Shown here piece after piece: positions 9,532 to 19,029 of a DNA stretch of 64,000 nucleotides; positions within the stretch are counted from its first letter, which is position 1; every line of letters starts with the position of its first letter. The notes under the pieces are model-generated. The model was not told the origin of the DNA, made no database searches, and worked only from the letters and a program-made list of their open reading frames with translations. The DNA is taken from positions 1,798,001 through 1,862,000 of the forward strand of contig NZ_CP017812.1 in NCBI RefSeq assembly GCF_001856685.1, in the 5' to 3' direction. The DNA comes from Boudabousia tangfeifanii. GTDB taxonomy: Bacteria; Actinomycetota; Actinomycetes; Actinomycetales; Actinomycetaceae. Made by a program: the position numbers and the translations under genes.

Positions 9532-11166
9532 TTAGAACAAAGCTTCAGCGATGGGTCCGAGCGCGAGGGCGGGGAACATGCTGAGCGCTCCAATCAGGAG
9601 AACTACAAAAACTAGGAGGCCAATAAACATGCCATCGTCGGTCCGCAAGGTGGCGGAGGAGACGGCGATTTTGGTTTTGGCTCGCATAGAATCAGCCATT
9701 TTTAGGGTGGCCCAGATCGGGATGAAGCGGGCGAGGATCATGGCGATTCCCATGGTGGTGTTAAGGAATGGGGTGTCGGCGTTGAGGCCGGCAAAAGCGG
9801 AACCATTGTTTGCTCCGGTGGAAGTGTAACCGTAGAGCAGTTCGGAGAAAGCGTGGATTCCGGGGTTGCCGATGGACTGGGTAACTCCTGGCCAGACTGC
9901 GCCGAGGGCGGCCCCCACCAAAATGAGCAGTGGGGTGGTCAAACAGAGCACGGCAGCCATCTTCATGTCAGTCGGATCAATCTTCTTGCGCAGGTATTCG
10001 GGGGTGCGCCCGATCATTAGACCGGTAATGAATACGGTCAGAATGACGAAACCGAGCATGCCGTAGAGGCCACAGCCAACGCCACCGAAGACTACTTCAC
10101 CTAGCTGCATGAGGAGCATGGGGAAGAATCCGCCCAGCGGAGTGAAAGAGTCGTGCATGGAGTTCACGGAGCCGTTGGAGACCGAGGTGGTCATTACGGC
10201 CCAAAGTGCGGAGAGGCCAGGGCCGAAACGGCTTTCCTTACCTTCCATATTGCCGGCGGTTAGGCCCGCAACGTGGTAGTTGTATTCGGCGAGGAAAGTG
10301 CCGACTAGGGCGGCAATCATCAAGACGAACATGGAGATAAATAGGGCGCGTCCTTGACGACGGTCGCCGACTGCCCGGCCAAAGGCGAAGCACAGTGCCA
10401 TTGGGATTAGCACTAGGGCCATGGTTTCAACGAAGTTGGTGATCACCGTGGGGTTTTCGAAGGGGAATGCCGAGTTGGTGCCGAAGAAGCCACCACCATT
10501 AGTTCCCAGCTGCTTGATGGCAATCTGGGAGGCTGCTGGCCCGAGTGGAATGTATTGGGTTCCGCCCTGCACCATTTGGGCGATGACATAGCTCTTGAGT
10601 GTCTGTACGACACCTTGAGACATGAGGATTAGAGTCATCACGAAAGCCAAGGGCAAGAGAATGTAGAGCACTACACGGGTCAGGTCCACATAGAAGTTTC
10701 CTACCCCAGAGCTCTTTTCGGCGATGAGCGCCCGCACGAGGGCGTAAAGTACACAAATGCCGACGCCCGCGGAGACGAAGTTCTGGGTGGTGAAGAAGAG
10801 GGCCTGCTGCCAGGCGGTGAGGGTACTTTCACCACTGTAGGCTTGCCAGTTTGTGTTGGTGACAAAGGAGCTGGCGGTGTTGAAAGCTAGGAACGGGTCA
10901 ATCCCGGTGATAACTAGGCCGATAAAGAAAATGACTAGGCCCATTACGGAGAAGGCGACGACGTTAATGAAGTAGGAACGCCCGCTCATATTCACGTCGC
11001 GGTTTACTCCAATACCCCGGTTTACTAGGTTTTCTACCGGGCGAAGAACTTTGGTCAAAAAGACGTGTTCGCCGTTCATTACGCGGTCAATGTAGGTTCC
11101 CAGGGGAATCGACAAAAGTACCGTCACAATTAGCAGAATCAGGATCTGCCCAATTGCTGCAGACAT
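9532..11166 (-). CDS. kdpA: KdpA, potassium-binding and translocating subunit
   Basis: 544 residues with about ten membrane spans. Selectivity-filter-like glycine motifs are visible: [47 protein letters not shown] and [15 protein letters not shown]. It is the channel-like subunit of the high-affinity Kdp K+ pump, first gene of the operon. The start is ATG at 11166 after AAAGGAAAG; a TTG one codon earlier is less likely. No kdpF gene was recognised before it. Confidence 0.96.
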   Translation of the reverse strand: MSAAIGQILILLIVTVLLSIPLGTYIDRVMNGEHVFLTKVLRPVENLVNRGIGVNRDVNMSGRSYFINVVAFSVMGLVIFFIGLVITGIDPFLAFNTASSFVTNTNWQAYSGESTLTAWQQALFFTTQNFVSAGVGICVLYALVRALIAEKSSGVGNFYVDLTRVVLYILLPLAFVMTLILMSQGVVQTLKSYVIAQMVQGGTQYIPLGPAASQIAIKQLGTNGGGFFGTNSAFPFENPTVITNFVETMALVLIPMALCFAFGRAVGDRRQGRALFISMFVLMIAALVGTFLAEYNYHVAGLTAGNMEGKESRFGPGLSALWAVMTTSVSNGSVNSMHDSFTPLGGFFPMLLMQLGEVVFGGVGCGLYGMLGFVILTVFITGLMIGRTPEYLRKKIDPTDMKMAAVLCLTTPLLILVGAALGAVWPGVTQSIGNPGIHAFSELLYGYTSTGANNGSAFAGLNADTPFLNTTMGIAMILARFIPIWATLKMADSMRAKTKIAVSSATLRTDDGMFIGLLVFVVLLIGALSMFPALALGPIAEALF

Positions 11167-11203
11167 CAACTTTCCTTTCTTTTCAGATTCGACAGAAAAG
11201 AGA

Positions 11204-11232
11204 GTATTAGTCGGCTGTAAAAAACTTGTTAA
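11204..11232 (-). promoter_or_regulatory. kdpABC promoter
   Basis: On the minus strand TTAACA (11227-11232) and TAATAC (11204-11209) are 17 bp apart, giving a leader of about 30 nt before kdpA. The spacing and position fit a sigma-A promoter that needs an activator. Confidence 0.65.
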
Positions 11233-11233
11233 A

Positions 11234-11263
11234 AAATTTTGGTTCCCGCGTTAAATTTTGGTT
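11234..11263. promoter_or_regulatory. Direct repeats upstream of the kdp promoter, candidate KdpE site
   Basis: Two identical 11-bp copies of AAATTTTGGTT (11234-11244 and 11253-11263) start 19 bp apart, directly upstream of the -35 box in an AT-rich stretch. OmpR-type regulators such as KdpE bind AT-rich direct repeats at this position. Assignment to KdpE is inference. Confidence 0.5.
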
Positions 11264-11431
11264 GGATTTTTCTTCCAGCCACCTGTTTTCCCCGAAAGTA
11301 CGGGTTTTGCGGGCCGAGGGCGCACCGCCTAGGGGCAGCAGTCCCCCACGTGCCCGCCTGCTTTACGGATTCGGCTCGGGTACTAAAAGGAGCTCTTTTT
11401 TCACCACTTGCGTCCTTGGGTGGGTAAGCGA
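11264..11431. other. Intergenic remainder between clpB and kdpA, no gene seen
   Basis: The gap between kdpA and clpB is 309 bp. Besides the kdp promoter and the clpB terminator, this part holds one copy of GGCCGAGGGCG (11312-11322) and a GC-rich stretch. I looked for kdpF and for a c-di-AMP (ydaO) riboswitch and could support neither; the promoter above would in any case exclude this stretch from the kdp leader. Confidence 0.5.
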
Positions 11432-11464
11432 AAGCCGGCAGTAGGGTCTTCCTACTGCCGGCTT
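11432..11464 (-). terminator. clpB terminator
   Basis: Perfect 14-bp inverted repeat (11432-11445 against 11451-11464) with a 5-nt loop, 11 bp after the clpB stop, followed by a short TTT on the minus strand. Confidence 0.8.
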
Positions 11465-11475
11465 AAGCGTTTGCT

Positions 11476-14079
11476 TTAGGCGGTGACTGCTAGCGAGTCC
11501 CCGTCTGGTGCCACATTGACGTGGGCGGTTTGTCCGCCGGCGAGTTCGCCAGCGAGCAAGAGACGAGCCAACTGGTCGCCGATCTCGCGCTGTACTAGAC
11601 GGCGCAATGGTCGGGCACCGTAGGCTGGGTCGTACCCGCGGTTGGCCAACCAAGCCTTGGCGTCCTCGGAAACTTCCAGACTGATGCGACGATCAGCGAG
11701 GCGCTTTTCCATGCCCGCCAACTGCAGGGTGACAATCTGGGTGAGTTCGTCACGGCTGAGCGGTTCGAAGACCAAGACCTCATCCAAACGGTTGAGGAAC
11801 TCGGGCTTGAAAGCGGCCCGAACCGTGCTCATTACAGCCTCGTGCTTTTCTTCTGCCGTGCGATTCTGGTCTACCAAGAACTGCGAACCGAGGTTCGAAG
11901 TCAAGATCAGAATGACATTGCGGAAGTCCACCGTGCGGCCTTGACCGTCAGTCAAACGACCATCGTCGAGTACCTGCAAGAGGATGTCGAAGACCTCTGG
12001 GTGGGCCTTTTCGACCTCGTCCAGCAAGACCACGGAGTAAGGGCGACGGCGCACGGCCTCGGTGAGCTGACCGCCCTCGTCGTAACCAACGTAACCGGGA
12101 GGGGCACCAACTAGGCGGGAAACCGAATGCTTTTCGGAGTACTCGCTCATGTCGATGCGGACCATGGCCCGCTCGTCATCGAAGAGGAAGTCCGCGAGGG
12201 ACTTGGCTAGCTCAGTCTTACCAACACCCGTGGGGCCAAGGAAGAGGAAGGAACCGGTGGGTCGATTCGGGTCGGCAATGCCTGCCCGGGAGCGACGCAC
12301 GGCATCTGCCACCGCGGCTACTGCTTGGCGCTGACCGATCAAACGGGAGGCGATCACGTCTTCCATTTCGAGCAGTTTGTCCATTTCACCCTGGAGCAAA
12401 CGGCCGGTTGGGATCCCGGTCCAAGCCTCAACCACCTCAGCGATTTCGGCTGGGCCCACCTTTTCGGCAATCATCGGCTCCGGAGCATCGCCTTGCTGCT
12501 CGGCCTGGTTTTCTTCCGCTTCAGCTGCCGCGATTTCGCGTTCAATCTGAGGAATGTCCGCGTTCTGGATACGCCCGGCTTCTTCCCAGCGGCCCTCACG
12601 CATGGCGAGTTCGAGCTGAGTGCGCAGGTCGTCGAGCTGCACGCGCAGTTCACCAACCCGGTTGTGACCGGCCTTTTCTGCTTCCCAACGAGCCACCAGA
12701 CCGGCAAGTTCTTCGGACTTGTCAGCCAATTCGGCCCGCAGATCAGCTAGTCGTTCATCGGCGGCCTCGTCCCCTTCACCCGACTCGGTCAAGTAGGCCT
12801 CTTCCATTTGGAGGCGCTCAACGCTACGACGCAACTGGTCAATCTCCACTGGGGAGGAGTCCAATTCCATCCGGAGGCGAGAAGCGGCCTCGTCAATCAA
12901 GTCAATCGCCTTGTCCGGCAACTGGCGGCCCGTGATGTAACGATCCGAGAGGGAAGCTGCGGCCACCAAGGCACCATCAGAAATGGTGACCTTGTGGTGC
13001 GCTTCGTACTTGGGGGCAATACCGCGCAAGATCGCGATGGTGTCATCCACGCTAGGCTCGCCCACGAAAACCTGCTGGAAACGACGCTCTAGCGCCGGGT
13101 CCTTTTCAATGTTTTCGCGGTACTCGTCCAAGGTGGTAGCACCAACTAGGCGTAGTTCACCACGAGCCAGCATCGGCTTAAGCATGTTGCCGGCATCCAT
13201 GGCACCCTCAGAACCGCCACCGGCGCCAACTACGGTGTGTAGTTCGTCGATGAAGGTAATGATTTGGCCATCGGATTCAGTGATTTCCTTTAGCACTGCC
13301 TTGAGGCGCTCTTCGAACTCACCACGGTACTTGGCACCTGCCACCATGCCCGCAATGTCGAGGGCGATTAGGCGCTTGTGCTGCAAGGATTCGGGCACGT
13401 CACCAGCAACGATTCGCTGGGCGAGGCCTTCGACCACGGCAGTTTTACCAACGCCTGGTTCACCAATCAACACTGGGTTGTTCTTGGTTCGACGGGAAAG
13501 CACCTGGACGACGCGACGAATTTCTTCGTCACGGCCAATCACTGGGTCGAGCTTGCCGCTACGAGCCACCTCGGTCAGGTCACGACCGTACTTCTTGAGA
13601 GCTTCGAAAGTTCCCTCAGGATCGGCACTGGTGACGTTCTGGCCGCCGCGCACCTTCGGCAAGGTTTCGCCGAGGGCGTCCGGGGTCGCTCCAGCAGCAC
13701 GCAGGATGTCGCCCGCGCTGTCCTTAGATTCTGCCAAGGCCATGATTAGGTGCTCGGTCGAGACGTACTCATCCCCCATGGCCGCGGCATGCTTTTGAGC
13801 CGCGTCAATCGTGGAAAGTAGGGCCCGGGAGGCATTTGGGGCCGAGGCCGAAGCGCCCGAGACACTTGGCAGTGCCACCAAGGCGTTACGGGTCTTGGCA
13901 CCAATCTGGTTTAGGTCTGCGCCGCTCGCAGCTAGCAGGCTAAGCGCAATCCCCTGTCCTTGTTCTAGTAAAGCTTCGAGTAGGTGTAGCCCCTCTACCT
14001 GCGGATTGCCGGCAGCAGCGGCTGCTTGAATGGCACTAGAGAGTGCTTCATTCGATTTAGTTGTCATTTTTGCGTTCAT
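11476..14079 (-). CDS. clpB: ClpB disaggregase chaperone
   Basis: 867 residues, the normal ClpB size. It has two Clp-N repeats (about 1-150), AAA-1 with Walker [10 protein letters not shown] and Walker [10 protein letters not shown], a coiled-coil middle domain rich in Glu/Arg (about 415-530), and AAA-2 with GPTGVGKTE and [12 protein letters not shown], ending in the D2 small domain ([14 protein letters not shown]). It pulls apart aggregated proteins together with DnaK/DnaJ/GrpE, also encoded in this window. ATG at 14079 with AGGAGGT upstream decides the start over Met4. Two HAIR boxes in the promoter show control by HspR. Confidence 0.97.
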   Translation of the reverse strand: MNAKMTTKSNEALSSAIQAAAAAGNPQVEGLHLLEALLEQGQGIALSLLAASGADLNQIGAKTRNALVALPSVSGASASAPNASRALLSTIDAAQKHAAAMGDEYVSTEHLIMALAESKDSAGDILRAAGATPDALGETLPKVRGGQNVTSADPEGTFEALKKYGRDLTEVARSGKLDPVIGRDEEIRRVVQVLSRRTKNNPVLIGEPGVGKTAVVEGLAQRIVAGDVPESLQHKRLIALDIAGMVAGAKYRGEFEERLKAVLKEITESDGQIITFIDELHTVVGAGGGSEGAMDAGNMLKPMLARGELRLVGATTLDEYRENIEKDPALERRFQQVFVGEPSVDDTIAILRGIAPKYEAHHKVTISDGALVAAASLSDRYITGRQLPDKAIDLIDEAASRLRMELDSSPVEIDQLRRSVERLQMEEAYLTESGEGDEAADERLADLRAELADKSEELAGLVARWEAEKAGHNRVGELRVQLDDLRTQLELAMREGRWEEAGRIQNADIPQIEREIAAAEAEENQAEQQGDAPEPMIAEKVGPAEIAEVVEAWTGIPTGRLLQGEMDKLLEMEDVIASRLIGQRQAVAAVADAVRRSRAGIADPNRPTGSFLFLGPTGVGKTELAKSLADFLFDDERAMVRIDMSEYSEKHSVSRLVGAPPGYVGYDEGGQLTEAVRRRPYSVVLLDEVEKAHPEVFDILLQVLDDGRLTDGQGRTVDFRNVILILTSNLGSQFLVDQNRTAEEKHEAVMSTVRAAFKPEFLNRLDEVLVFEPLSRDELTQIVTLQLAGMEKRLADRRISLEVSEDAKAWLANRGYDPAYGARPLRRLVQREIGDQLARLLLAGELAGGQTAHVNVAPDGDSLAVTA

Positions 14080-14125
14080 GTCTGAACCTCCTGTGAAGTA
14101 GTCTAACTATCACAACAACGACAAA

Positions 14126-14172
14126 GTTGAGTCTATTCCACTCAAGTATAAGTTGAGTCGGTCTCACTCAAC
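14126..14172 (-). promoter_or_regulatory. clpB promoter with two HAIR (HspR) operators
   Basis: HAIR consensus is CTTGAGT-N7-ACTCAAG. Copy one, 14126-14146, reads GTTGAGT-N7-ACTCAAG; copy two, 14152-14172, reads GTTGAGT-N7-ACTCAAC. A minus-strand TATACT box (14145-14150) lies at the junction, so bound HspR would cover the promoter. HspR is encoded at 17498-17896. Confidence 0.9.
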
Positions 14173-14216
14173 TATTGGAGGGGTGCTTGATTGCTGTGGG
14201 CTAAAAACGGTAGCGG

Positions 14217-14249
14217 AAAGCCGGACATAGGTTGCCTATGTCCGGCTTT
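14217..14249 (-). terminator. Terminator after the DUF2254 gene
   Basis: Perfect 14-bp inverted repeat (14217-14230 against 14236-14249), 5-nt loop, starting 12 bp after the DUF2254 stop. It isolates that gene from the clpB promoter. Confidence 0.8.
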
Positions 14250-14261
14250 TATCTAGCTTTT

Positions 14262-15647
14262 CTAAACCCCTTCGTCAGGTGGCGGTTCATGTACGGAAGC
14301 TTCAGTTTTCGCGGCAGTTAACACCATGCGCAGATCATATTCGTCTTCCAGTTGGCGTTTGGCTGCGGCCACAATGCTGGCTCGCTGTTCGTTGATGACA
14401 TTCAATAGCTCTGGATCGGAAGTGTTTTCTTCCAATAGTTCCATGGTTTGCAAGAGGTCCACCAAAACGCCTGGCTCACCTGACCCATAGCGTCGGAACT
14501 GGGACACAAAGGCGGCAACCATCTCTGGACAAGTGCGCACCGCCGACCAAACCAGCAGGCGTCCTCGGCCAGCAGTATCGTCCTCGTCAACGTCGGCAAA
14601 ACGCACCTGCGGGCACGGCGGCTCTAGGACCAACTGACGCAAAGCCGAAGCAGACTGACCGATGACGTGGCGGGCCGTGGTCGGGTCATTGGTACCCGGA
14701 GATAGCGCTCGAACCCCAATGTCGAGGAGCTGGCGCAAACCCAGCGAGTAGTCTTCGCCCGAAACTCGTTCCAGATCCAAGCTGAGGAAGGAGGGCAGGT
14801 CGACTTCCACCTCGGAAGCGTCTTTTTGCCTAAATTCTTCGAGGTCGCGCGATTCTTCCTCGTCAGAGTCGAACTGGGCCAAGCTGGGGTCGAACCAGTA
14901 GCGCGCTACCGCCTGCCCGGCAATTACTCGGTCACCCGGGCGCACATCCACCACGACAGTGGCCCCATACTTTTTCGCCCACTTTTCGAGGCCGGTCAGA
15001 TCAATCCGCTGAATATAGCCGAACTCGTCAGCATAGACGCGACGGGCATCTTCCGGAATCGTCGGACGTGGGAAAGGCGCACGTTCCTCGTCCTCGGCAG
15101 TAGCATCGGCAGAATAATCCATGGTGCGTTTAACGGAGGCATTGATAATGGTGTCCACACGAACCATGTCGACCACTTTAGACACGTACCAAATGAAGGT
15201 GGCGACTGCGATGAAAATCCAGATCATGGCGACAGTGACTGCTAACTGGGGCGGCAACTTATTGTCCGAATCAAGCGAACGCAAAACCAATACCGCGTAG
15301 GTAAACACCGCAACATAAACCGCCACGATCCCGCGGACTGCTGGCGACTGAATGTAGTCGCGCAAGAGCTGATGCGAGAAGTTACCTGAAGCCACCTGCA
15401 AGACAATCAATGTCATGGAAATGGTGGTGGTCAGTACCGTCATCGTGGTCGAGGCGATAAAGGACAACATGTCCGAGGCCGCCTTCGCATCCCCCGGCCA
15501 TAGGTAGGCTGACAGCCAAGCCTCGGAAGGAATGTCGATCTCTACCAAGATCACGGCCATCACTGCCGCCACGAGGGCACTGAGTAATGGCAAGGGCCAA
15601 AGTTTGGCCGTAAACGAGTCATAAATCCGGTTCCAGAAAGCTTTCAC
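14262..15647 (-). CDS. DUF2254 family membrane protein
   Basis: 461 residues. Membrane segments at about 17-37, 60-85, 105-125 and 135-158 are followed by a large soluble domain. The family hallmark stretch around SMTLIVLQVASGNFSHQLLRDY and the later GYIQRIDLTGLEKWAKKYGA and SPGTNDPTTA are present, matching DUF2254 (predicted membrane proteins common in actinobacteria and proteobacteria, function not established). The chosen start is GTG at 15647; there is no clear SD, and a CAAAAT box seven bases upstream would fit a leaderless transcript. It is divergent from the small LEA-like gene at 15797. Confidence 0.8.
   Translation of the reverse strand: MKAFWNRIYDSFTAKLWPLPLLSALVAAVMAVILVEIDIPSEAWLSAYLWPGDAKAASDMLSFIASTTMTVLTTTISMTLIVLQVASGNFSHQLLRDYIQSPAVRGIVAVYVAVFTYAVLVLRSLDSDNKLPPQLAVTVAMIWIFIAVATFIWYVSKVVDMVRVDTIINASVKRTMDYSADATAEDEERAPFPRPTIPEDARRVYADEFGYIQRIDLTGLEKWAKKYGATVVVDVRPGDRVIAGQAVARYWFDPSLAQFDSDEEESRDLEEFRQKDASEVEVDLPSFLSLDLERVSGEDYSLGLRQLLDIGVRALSPGTNDPTTARHVIGQSASALRQLVLEPPCPQVRFADVDEDDTAGRGRLLVWSAVRTCPEMVAAFVSQFRRYGSGEPGVLVDLLQTMELLEENTSDPELLNVINEQRASIVAAAKRQLEDEYDLRMVLTAAKTEASVHEPPPDEGV
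14560..14573 (-). repeat. Copy of GCTGGCCGAGGNCG
   Basis: Reverse orientation, inside the DUF2254 gene, coding strand read as AGRGR. R position is A. Confidence 0.85.
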
Positions 15648-15796
15648 AGGAAAGATTTTGACAAAAAGCGGCTTTAACCCCGCTTTATATTCCTTTTTCG
15701 CGCTTAAAGCGAAAGGATTACAAGTAGAGCGCGCTAGGCCCTAAGTCTTGCCATAAGATGGGGATTGTTAGTTTCACACTACTGAAAGGTGTCGAC

Positions 15797-16054
15797 ATGA
15801 ACTTCGACGAACTCAAGAACCAGGCTGAAGAAAAGGCCACTGAACTCAAGAACCGCGCCGAAGAAGGTGCACAGTCCGCTCAGCACCGCGCTGAAGAAGG
15901 TTTCGAATCCGCCAAGAACCGTGCAGAAGAAACCTCCAACTCCCTCTCCGAAAAGGCCAGCGAACTAGCTGACGCCGCTAAGGAAAAGGCAGAAGACCTC
16001 AAGGAAGCCGCTGAAGAAAAGCTAGGCGACCTAAAGGGCAAGCTCGGCCTCTGA
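15797..16054 (+). CDS. Small LEA-like amphipathic-helix protein
   Basis: 85 residues with no predicted membrane segment. Almost the whole chain is built from degenerate 11-residue units of the form AEExxxxxKNR/AKEKAEDLKEA, rich in Ala, Glu and Lys, as in group 3 LEA or CsbD/YtxH-tail-like stress proteins. The pattern predicts a long amphipathic helix or coiled coil, possibly folding on drying or on membranes. The start is ATG at 15797 preceded by AAAGG; an upstream in-frame start at 15758 lacks an SD. It is followed by its own strong terminator, so it is a single-gene unit. The function is inferred from composition only. Confidence 0.7.
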   Translation: MNFDELKNQAEEKATELKNRAEEGAQSAQHRAEEGFESAKNRAEETSNSLSEKASELADAAKEKAEDLKEAAEEKLGDLKGKLGL

Positions 16055-16082
16055 GCTAAACGCTAGACTTTAGCAAAAACAT

Positions 16083-16122
16083 AAAGGTGGGTGGGAAACC
16101 ATTTGGTTTCCCACCCACCTTT
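16083..16122 (+). terminator. Strong terminator after the LEA-like gene
   Basis: Perfect 19-bp inverted repeat (16083-16101 against 16104-16122) with a very tight loop; T residues form the base of the right arm. The arm core GGTGGGTGGGAA recurs in the terminator at 40015. Confidence 0.85.
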
Positions 16123-16276
16123 AGTTGTGTCAAAAACTGTTCGGCCTAGCGCGTGCGCGACCGCATATCGGCTGGTGTGCTTCTTAAGACGCAGGGCCCT
16201 AGGCTTGGCTTCTCACCGCCACCGGTCTAGCGAGCAGCTCACAAAGTGCGGCTATTACCGTCCTAGCGACATGAGC

Positions 16277-16351
16277 CCCTCCCCCTGCCGCTTTTGAGGG
16301 ACGTTATCATCCCCCTATCGCTACGGGTAGCTGCTCCCTCCCCCTGCCGCT
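16277..16351. repeat. 16-bp direct repeat at the 3' end of a membrane-protein gene
   Basis: CCCTCCCCCTGCCGCT occurs at 16277-16292 and again at 16336-16351, where it reaches the stop codon of the gene ending at 16350. The rest of the gap from 16123 to 16349 holds nothing I recognise. A small duplication or past rearrangement would explain it. Confidence 0.5.
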
Positions 16352-17432
16352 ATTGGGCGGCTTTGGTGCGGGCGAGGCGGAAAATCCCGACCAACAGCAA
16401 GATGAAGCCAATGAATGGGATGACGAAGAGGGACATTACCCAAAGGGTCATGGTGCCCATCCAGTCAGAGATGTCACCGCCGGCGAAGAGCACGCTAGTA
16501 TTGGCGACCTCGGGCTGACATTTTACTTCGCCGTTCTTCTCCCCTAGGGCAGGGAAGGCGAAGACCTGCTGCCCACCTTTAGCGTTTCCGAGGACGAGTT
16601 CCCCAGTCACCGACTTACCGCTGCTTCCAGTCAGTTCACATTTGGTATCTGCCGAGGCCGAGGTCAAAGCCACCCAAGATTTTTTCTCCGGTGAGACTTG
16701 CACCTTCATGGCCGAGCTGGACAACTGTTGCACCGGGGCGTCGCTGGGAACGAAGTTCACCAAGGAAAAGCCCACAATAAACAGCACAATGATGGGCGCA
16801 ATAAACATCAGGATGGCACCTAGGGCGACAATCCACCAGGCACGTTTGCGGGCCGCCGGCTGCGCTGGGGCAGTCGGCCTTGGACCGCTAGGCTGCGCGC
16901 CCTGGTTCAGGCGATAAGGATTATCTTCTTGCCCCTGAACTGGACGGTTAAAGCCACGCTTCGGCTTTTCTTCCGGCCGAGTTTCTTTCACTGGGCTGGG
17001 ACGGCGTCCGGCAAAACCGGCGGATTTAAAACCGCGACCGGTTTCTGGTTTAGCCTCTTCCTTGGGGCGCTCTGCTTCCCGCTGTGCCTTCAGGCGTGCT
17101 CGTTCCTCGTCACTTAGCCGGATCCCGTAACGCGGCTGTGGCCGACCGTTGGCGTCAACCTTTTCTTCGGCCTCGTTTTGCGCCTTTTCGTCATCGAGTT
17201 CTTTTTGCGGTATCTGAGTAACACCCACAACCTCATTTTCGGGCTGGTTTTGACGCCGAGACCGGCGGGAAGGAAAACGAGTAGGTTCCGCCCCATCGGT
17301 AGGTTCACCTGGCTGAGGCGCGCTCGGCCCGGGCTGTGGAGTTCCGGGTTCGGGCTGACCGACCGGTTCTGGGCCGCCGGGCTGATTACCGCCGGGCAGA
17401 TCAGTGCTGGGGTGATCGTTTCCTAAAGCCAT
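16350..17432 (-). CDS. Membrane protein with long Pro/Glu/Arg-rich cytoplasmic tail
   Basis: 360 residues; not assigned to a family. The first ~200 residues are low-complexity and disordered (Pro/Gly/Gln repeats, then Arg/Lys/Glu-rich, including LSDEERARLKAQREAE). Two membrane helices bracket an extracellular domain: about 201-226 and about 330-352. The outer domain contains two cysteines (DTKCELTG and EVKCQPEV), possibly a disulfide. ATG at 17432 with AAGGA upstream is chosen over a TTG 12 codons earlier. It follows hspR on the same strand after a 65-bp gap, so it could be co-transcribed with the heat-shock operon. Its layout resembles the protein at 60163-61473. Confidence 0.6.
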   Translation of the reverse strand: MALGNDHPSTDLPGGNQPGGPEPVGQPEPGTPQPGPSAPQPGEPTDGAEPTRFPSRRSRRQNQPENEVVGVTQIPQKELDDEKAQNEAEEKVDANGRPQPRYGIRLSDEERARLKAQREAERPKEEAKPETGRGFKSAGFAGRRPSPVKETRPEEKPKRGFNRPVQGQEDNPYRLNQGAQPSGPRPTAPAQPAARKRAWWIVALGAILMFIAPIIVLFIVGFSLVNFVPSDAPVQQLSSSAMKVQVSPEKKSWVALTSASADTKCELTGSSGKSVTGELVLGNAKGGQQVFAFPALGEKNGEVKCQPEVANTSVLFAGGDISDWMGTMTLWVMSLFVIPFIGFILLLVGIFRLARTKAAQ

Positions 17433-17497
17433 TAGTTGTCCTTCCTGGTCAGCTTTCTTCCCTGACAATGCCGCCGTGTTTCCAATAGTTTAGCGAT

Positions 17498-17896
17498 TTA
17501 GTCGCGCCCTGGGGGCAGTAATCGCCAAACCTGCTTGATTTCGCGCCCGAAAGCGGTCTCGTAAACTTGACCCGAAGCATCCGCCGCGAAAACGCGTGGT
17601 TGACGTTGGGCAGCCCGAGCCTGTTCCATGGCGACCTGTCGCAGTTGCCGTTCGGCCCGTTCGAGTCGACGTTCCAAATCGAGAATGCGTCTAATCCCGG
17701 CGAGGTTAATACCTTCTTCTTGGCTGAGTTGCTGCACCCGGCGCAGGGTGCGGACGTCGGTTTCCGTGTATCGACGTCCGCGCCCCATGGTGCGGCGTGG
17801 CTTGACCAAGCCCAGCCGGTCGTACTGCCGCAAGGTTTGCGGGTGCATGCCAGCGAGCTCGGCTGCCACCGAAATGACATAAAGTGTTTCGGACAT
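17498..17896 (-). CDS. hspR: HspR heat-shock repressor (MerR family)
   Basis: 132 residues. The MerR-type helix-turn-helix covers about 5-75: YVISVAAELAGMHPQTLRQYDRLGL and the wing with RRYTETDVRTLRRVQ are characteristic of HspR. A short coiled coil follows (LERRLERAERQLRQV) and a basic/hydrophobic tail. HspR binds HAIR inverted repeats, with DnaK as co-repressor in Streptomyces. HAIR sites are present before clpB (14126-14172) and dnaK (21775-21859). ATG at 17896 follows AAGGAG. It is the fourth gene of the dnaK operon. Confidence 0.95.
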   Translation of the reverse strand: MSETLYVISVAAELAGMHPQTLRQYDRLGLVKPRRTMGRGRRYTETDVRTLRRVQQLSQEEGINLAGIRRILDLERRLERAERQLRQVAMEQARAAQRQPRVFAADASGQVYETAFGREIKQVWRLLPPGRD

Positions 17897-17921
17897 TGCC
17901 TTGCTCCTTGTTTTCTAGTTT

Positions 17922-18980
17922 TTAGTGCTGGCCGAGGCCGTCACGTGGGTTGAAGTCCGCCATCGCCTCGGCAAATGCCTTGGCGGCGTCAATCGCTGCC
18001 GGAGGCATTTCTGCCGGGTTGACCACGGTAACTTCCATGAAGAGTTGCCCCTTGTTACCCATCAGGTCCTTGGCCTTTGCCCCACTGATCCGCAGGCGCT
18101 GGCCGGAACTGGTGGCCTGTGGAACCTTGAGTTTGACGGTGGCGCCATCAGGTAGCGGCACCTCAACTTGGGCGCCGAGGGCGGCCTCGTCAAAGCGCAA
18201 CGGTACCTTCACGACTAGGTTGTCGCCCTCGATCACGTAAACCGGGTCCTTTTTCAAGCCCACGGTCACGATCAGGTCACCTGGCTGACCACCTTGTGGG
18301 CTGGGCCGACCTTTGCCGCGCAGACGGATCTTTTGGCCGTCTTTGACGCGGGCGGGAATCTTCACGTTGAAGCTCTTGCCGTCGACGGTTAGTTTCTGGG
18401 TGGAGCCAAAGAAGGCCTGTTTGAAGTCTAGCTTTACTTCCCCCTTGAGGTCGGTTCCCTTCGGGGCGCTAGCGCCACCGAAACCGCCCCCGCCGCCAAA
18501 AGCAGCGCTGGGGTCAAAGCCAGGAGCTCCGCCACCGAAGTTGAAGCCGCCGCCGCTGCGGGCGCCGCCGCCACCGAAAGCTTCAAAGATGCTACTGAAG
18601 ACGTCCCCGGCCCCGCCGCCGCCTCCGCCGAAGCGAACGCGCTGGCCGCCGAATCCACCGCCCGGCGCCCCGAACCCCGAAGCGAACAGATCTTCGAAGC
18701 CGCCGGCTGAACCCGCCGACCCCGAAGTGAAACGGGCGCCACCGGACGCCATCTGTCGGATCGCGTCGTACTGCTGCCGCTCTTTTGGGTCAGACAACAC
18801 CTGATATGCTTCAGAAATCTCCTTAAATTTTTCTTCGGCTTTGGCGTCACCTGGGTTCTTGTCTGGGTGGTATTTGCGGGCTAGTCGCCGGTAAGCCTTC
18901 TTGATTTCGGCTTCGTCAGCGTCCTTTTTTACTCCCAGTACGGTGTAAAAGTCTTTTTGAAACCAGTCTTGTGTACTCAT
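17922..18980 (-). CDS. dnaJ: DnaJ-type co-chaperone lacking the zinc finger
   Basis: 352 residues. The J domain (about 10-75) carries the HPD triad H38-P39-D40 that stimulates DnaK. A long Gly/Phe-rich linker follows (about 90-170), then two beta-barrel substrate-binding subdomains (about 175-330). The four CxxCxGxG zinc-binding repeats of class A DnaJ are absent; the protein contains no cysteine at all, so it is a class B, CbpA-like J protein. It sits between grpE and hspR, where actinobacterial dnaJ1 is normally found. ATG at 18980 follows AAAGGGG. Confidence 0.92.
   Translation of the reverse strand: MSTQDWFQKDFYTVLGVKKDADEAEIKKAYRRLARKYHPDKNPGDAKAEEKFKEISEAYQVLSDPKERQQYDAIRQMASGGARFTSGSAGSAGGFEDLFASGFGAPGGGFGGQRVRFGGGGGGAGDVFSSIFEAFGGGGARSGGGFNFGGGAPGFDPSAAFGGGGGFGGASAPKGTDLKGEVKLDFKQAFFGSTQKLTVDGKSFNVKIPARVKDGQKIRLRGKGRPSPQGGQPGDLIVTVGLKKDPVYVIEGDNLVVKVPLRFDEAALGAQVEVPLPDGATVKLKVPQATSSGQRLRISGAKAKDLMGNKGQLFMEVTVVNPAEMPPAAIDAAKAFAEAMADFNPRDGLGQH
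17927..17940 (+). repeat. Copy of GCTGGCCGAGGNCG (variant C)
   Basis: Exact except C at the variable position; spans the stop codon of dnaJ. Confidence 0.75.
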
Positions 18981-19029
18981 GAAAGCTCACCCCTTTCTTG
19001 CTGTTGGTTAATAGGTCTTTCCTTAGTTT

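Noticed and set aside
11264..11431. Possible riboswitch (ydaO-like GCCGAATCCG) or kdpF upstream of kdpA
   Set aside because: Motif order does not fit the c-di-AMP riboswitch, the promoter found lies downstream of this stretch, and no small hydrophobic ORF with SD was found.
12983..13798. Long open frame (271 codons) antisense to clpB
   Set aside because: It lies opposite a certain ClpB sequence, lacks an SD and shows Ser/Arg/Pro-rich composition typical of mirror frames of G/C-ending codons. The same holds for the long frames opposite dnaK (20487-21257) and for many others.
17433..17468. TTG start 12 codons upstream for the membrane protein near hspR
   Set aside because: ATG at 17432 has AAGGA at proper spacing; the TTG has no SD.
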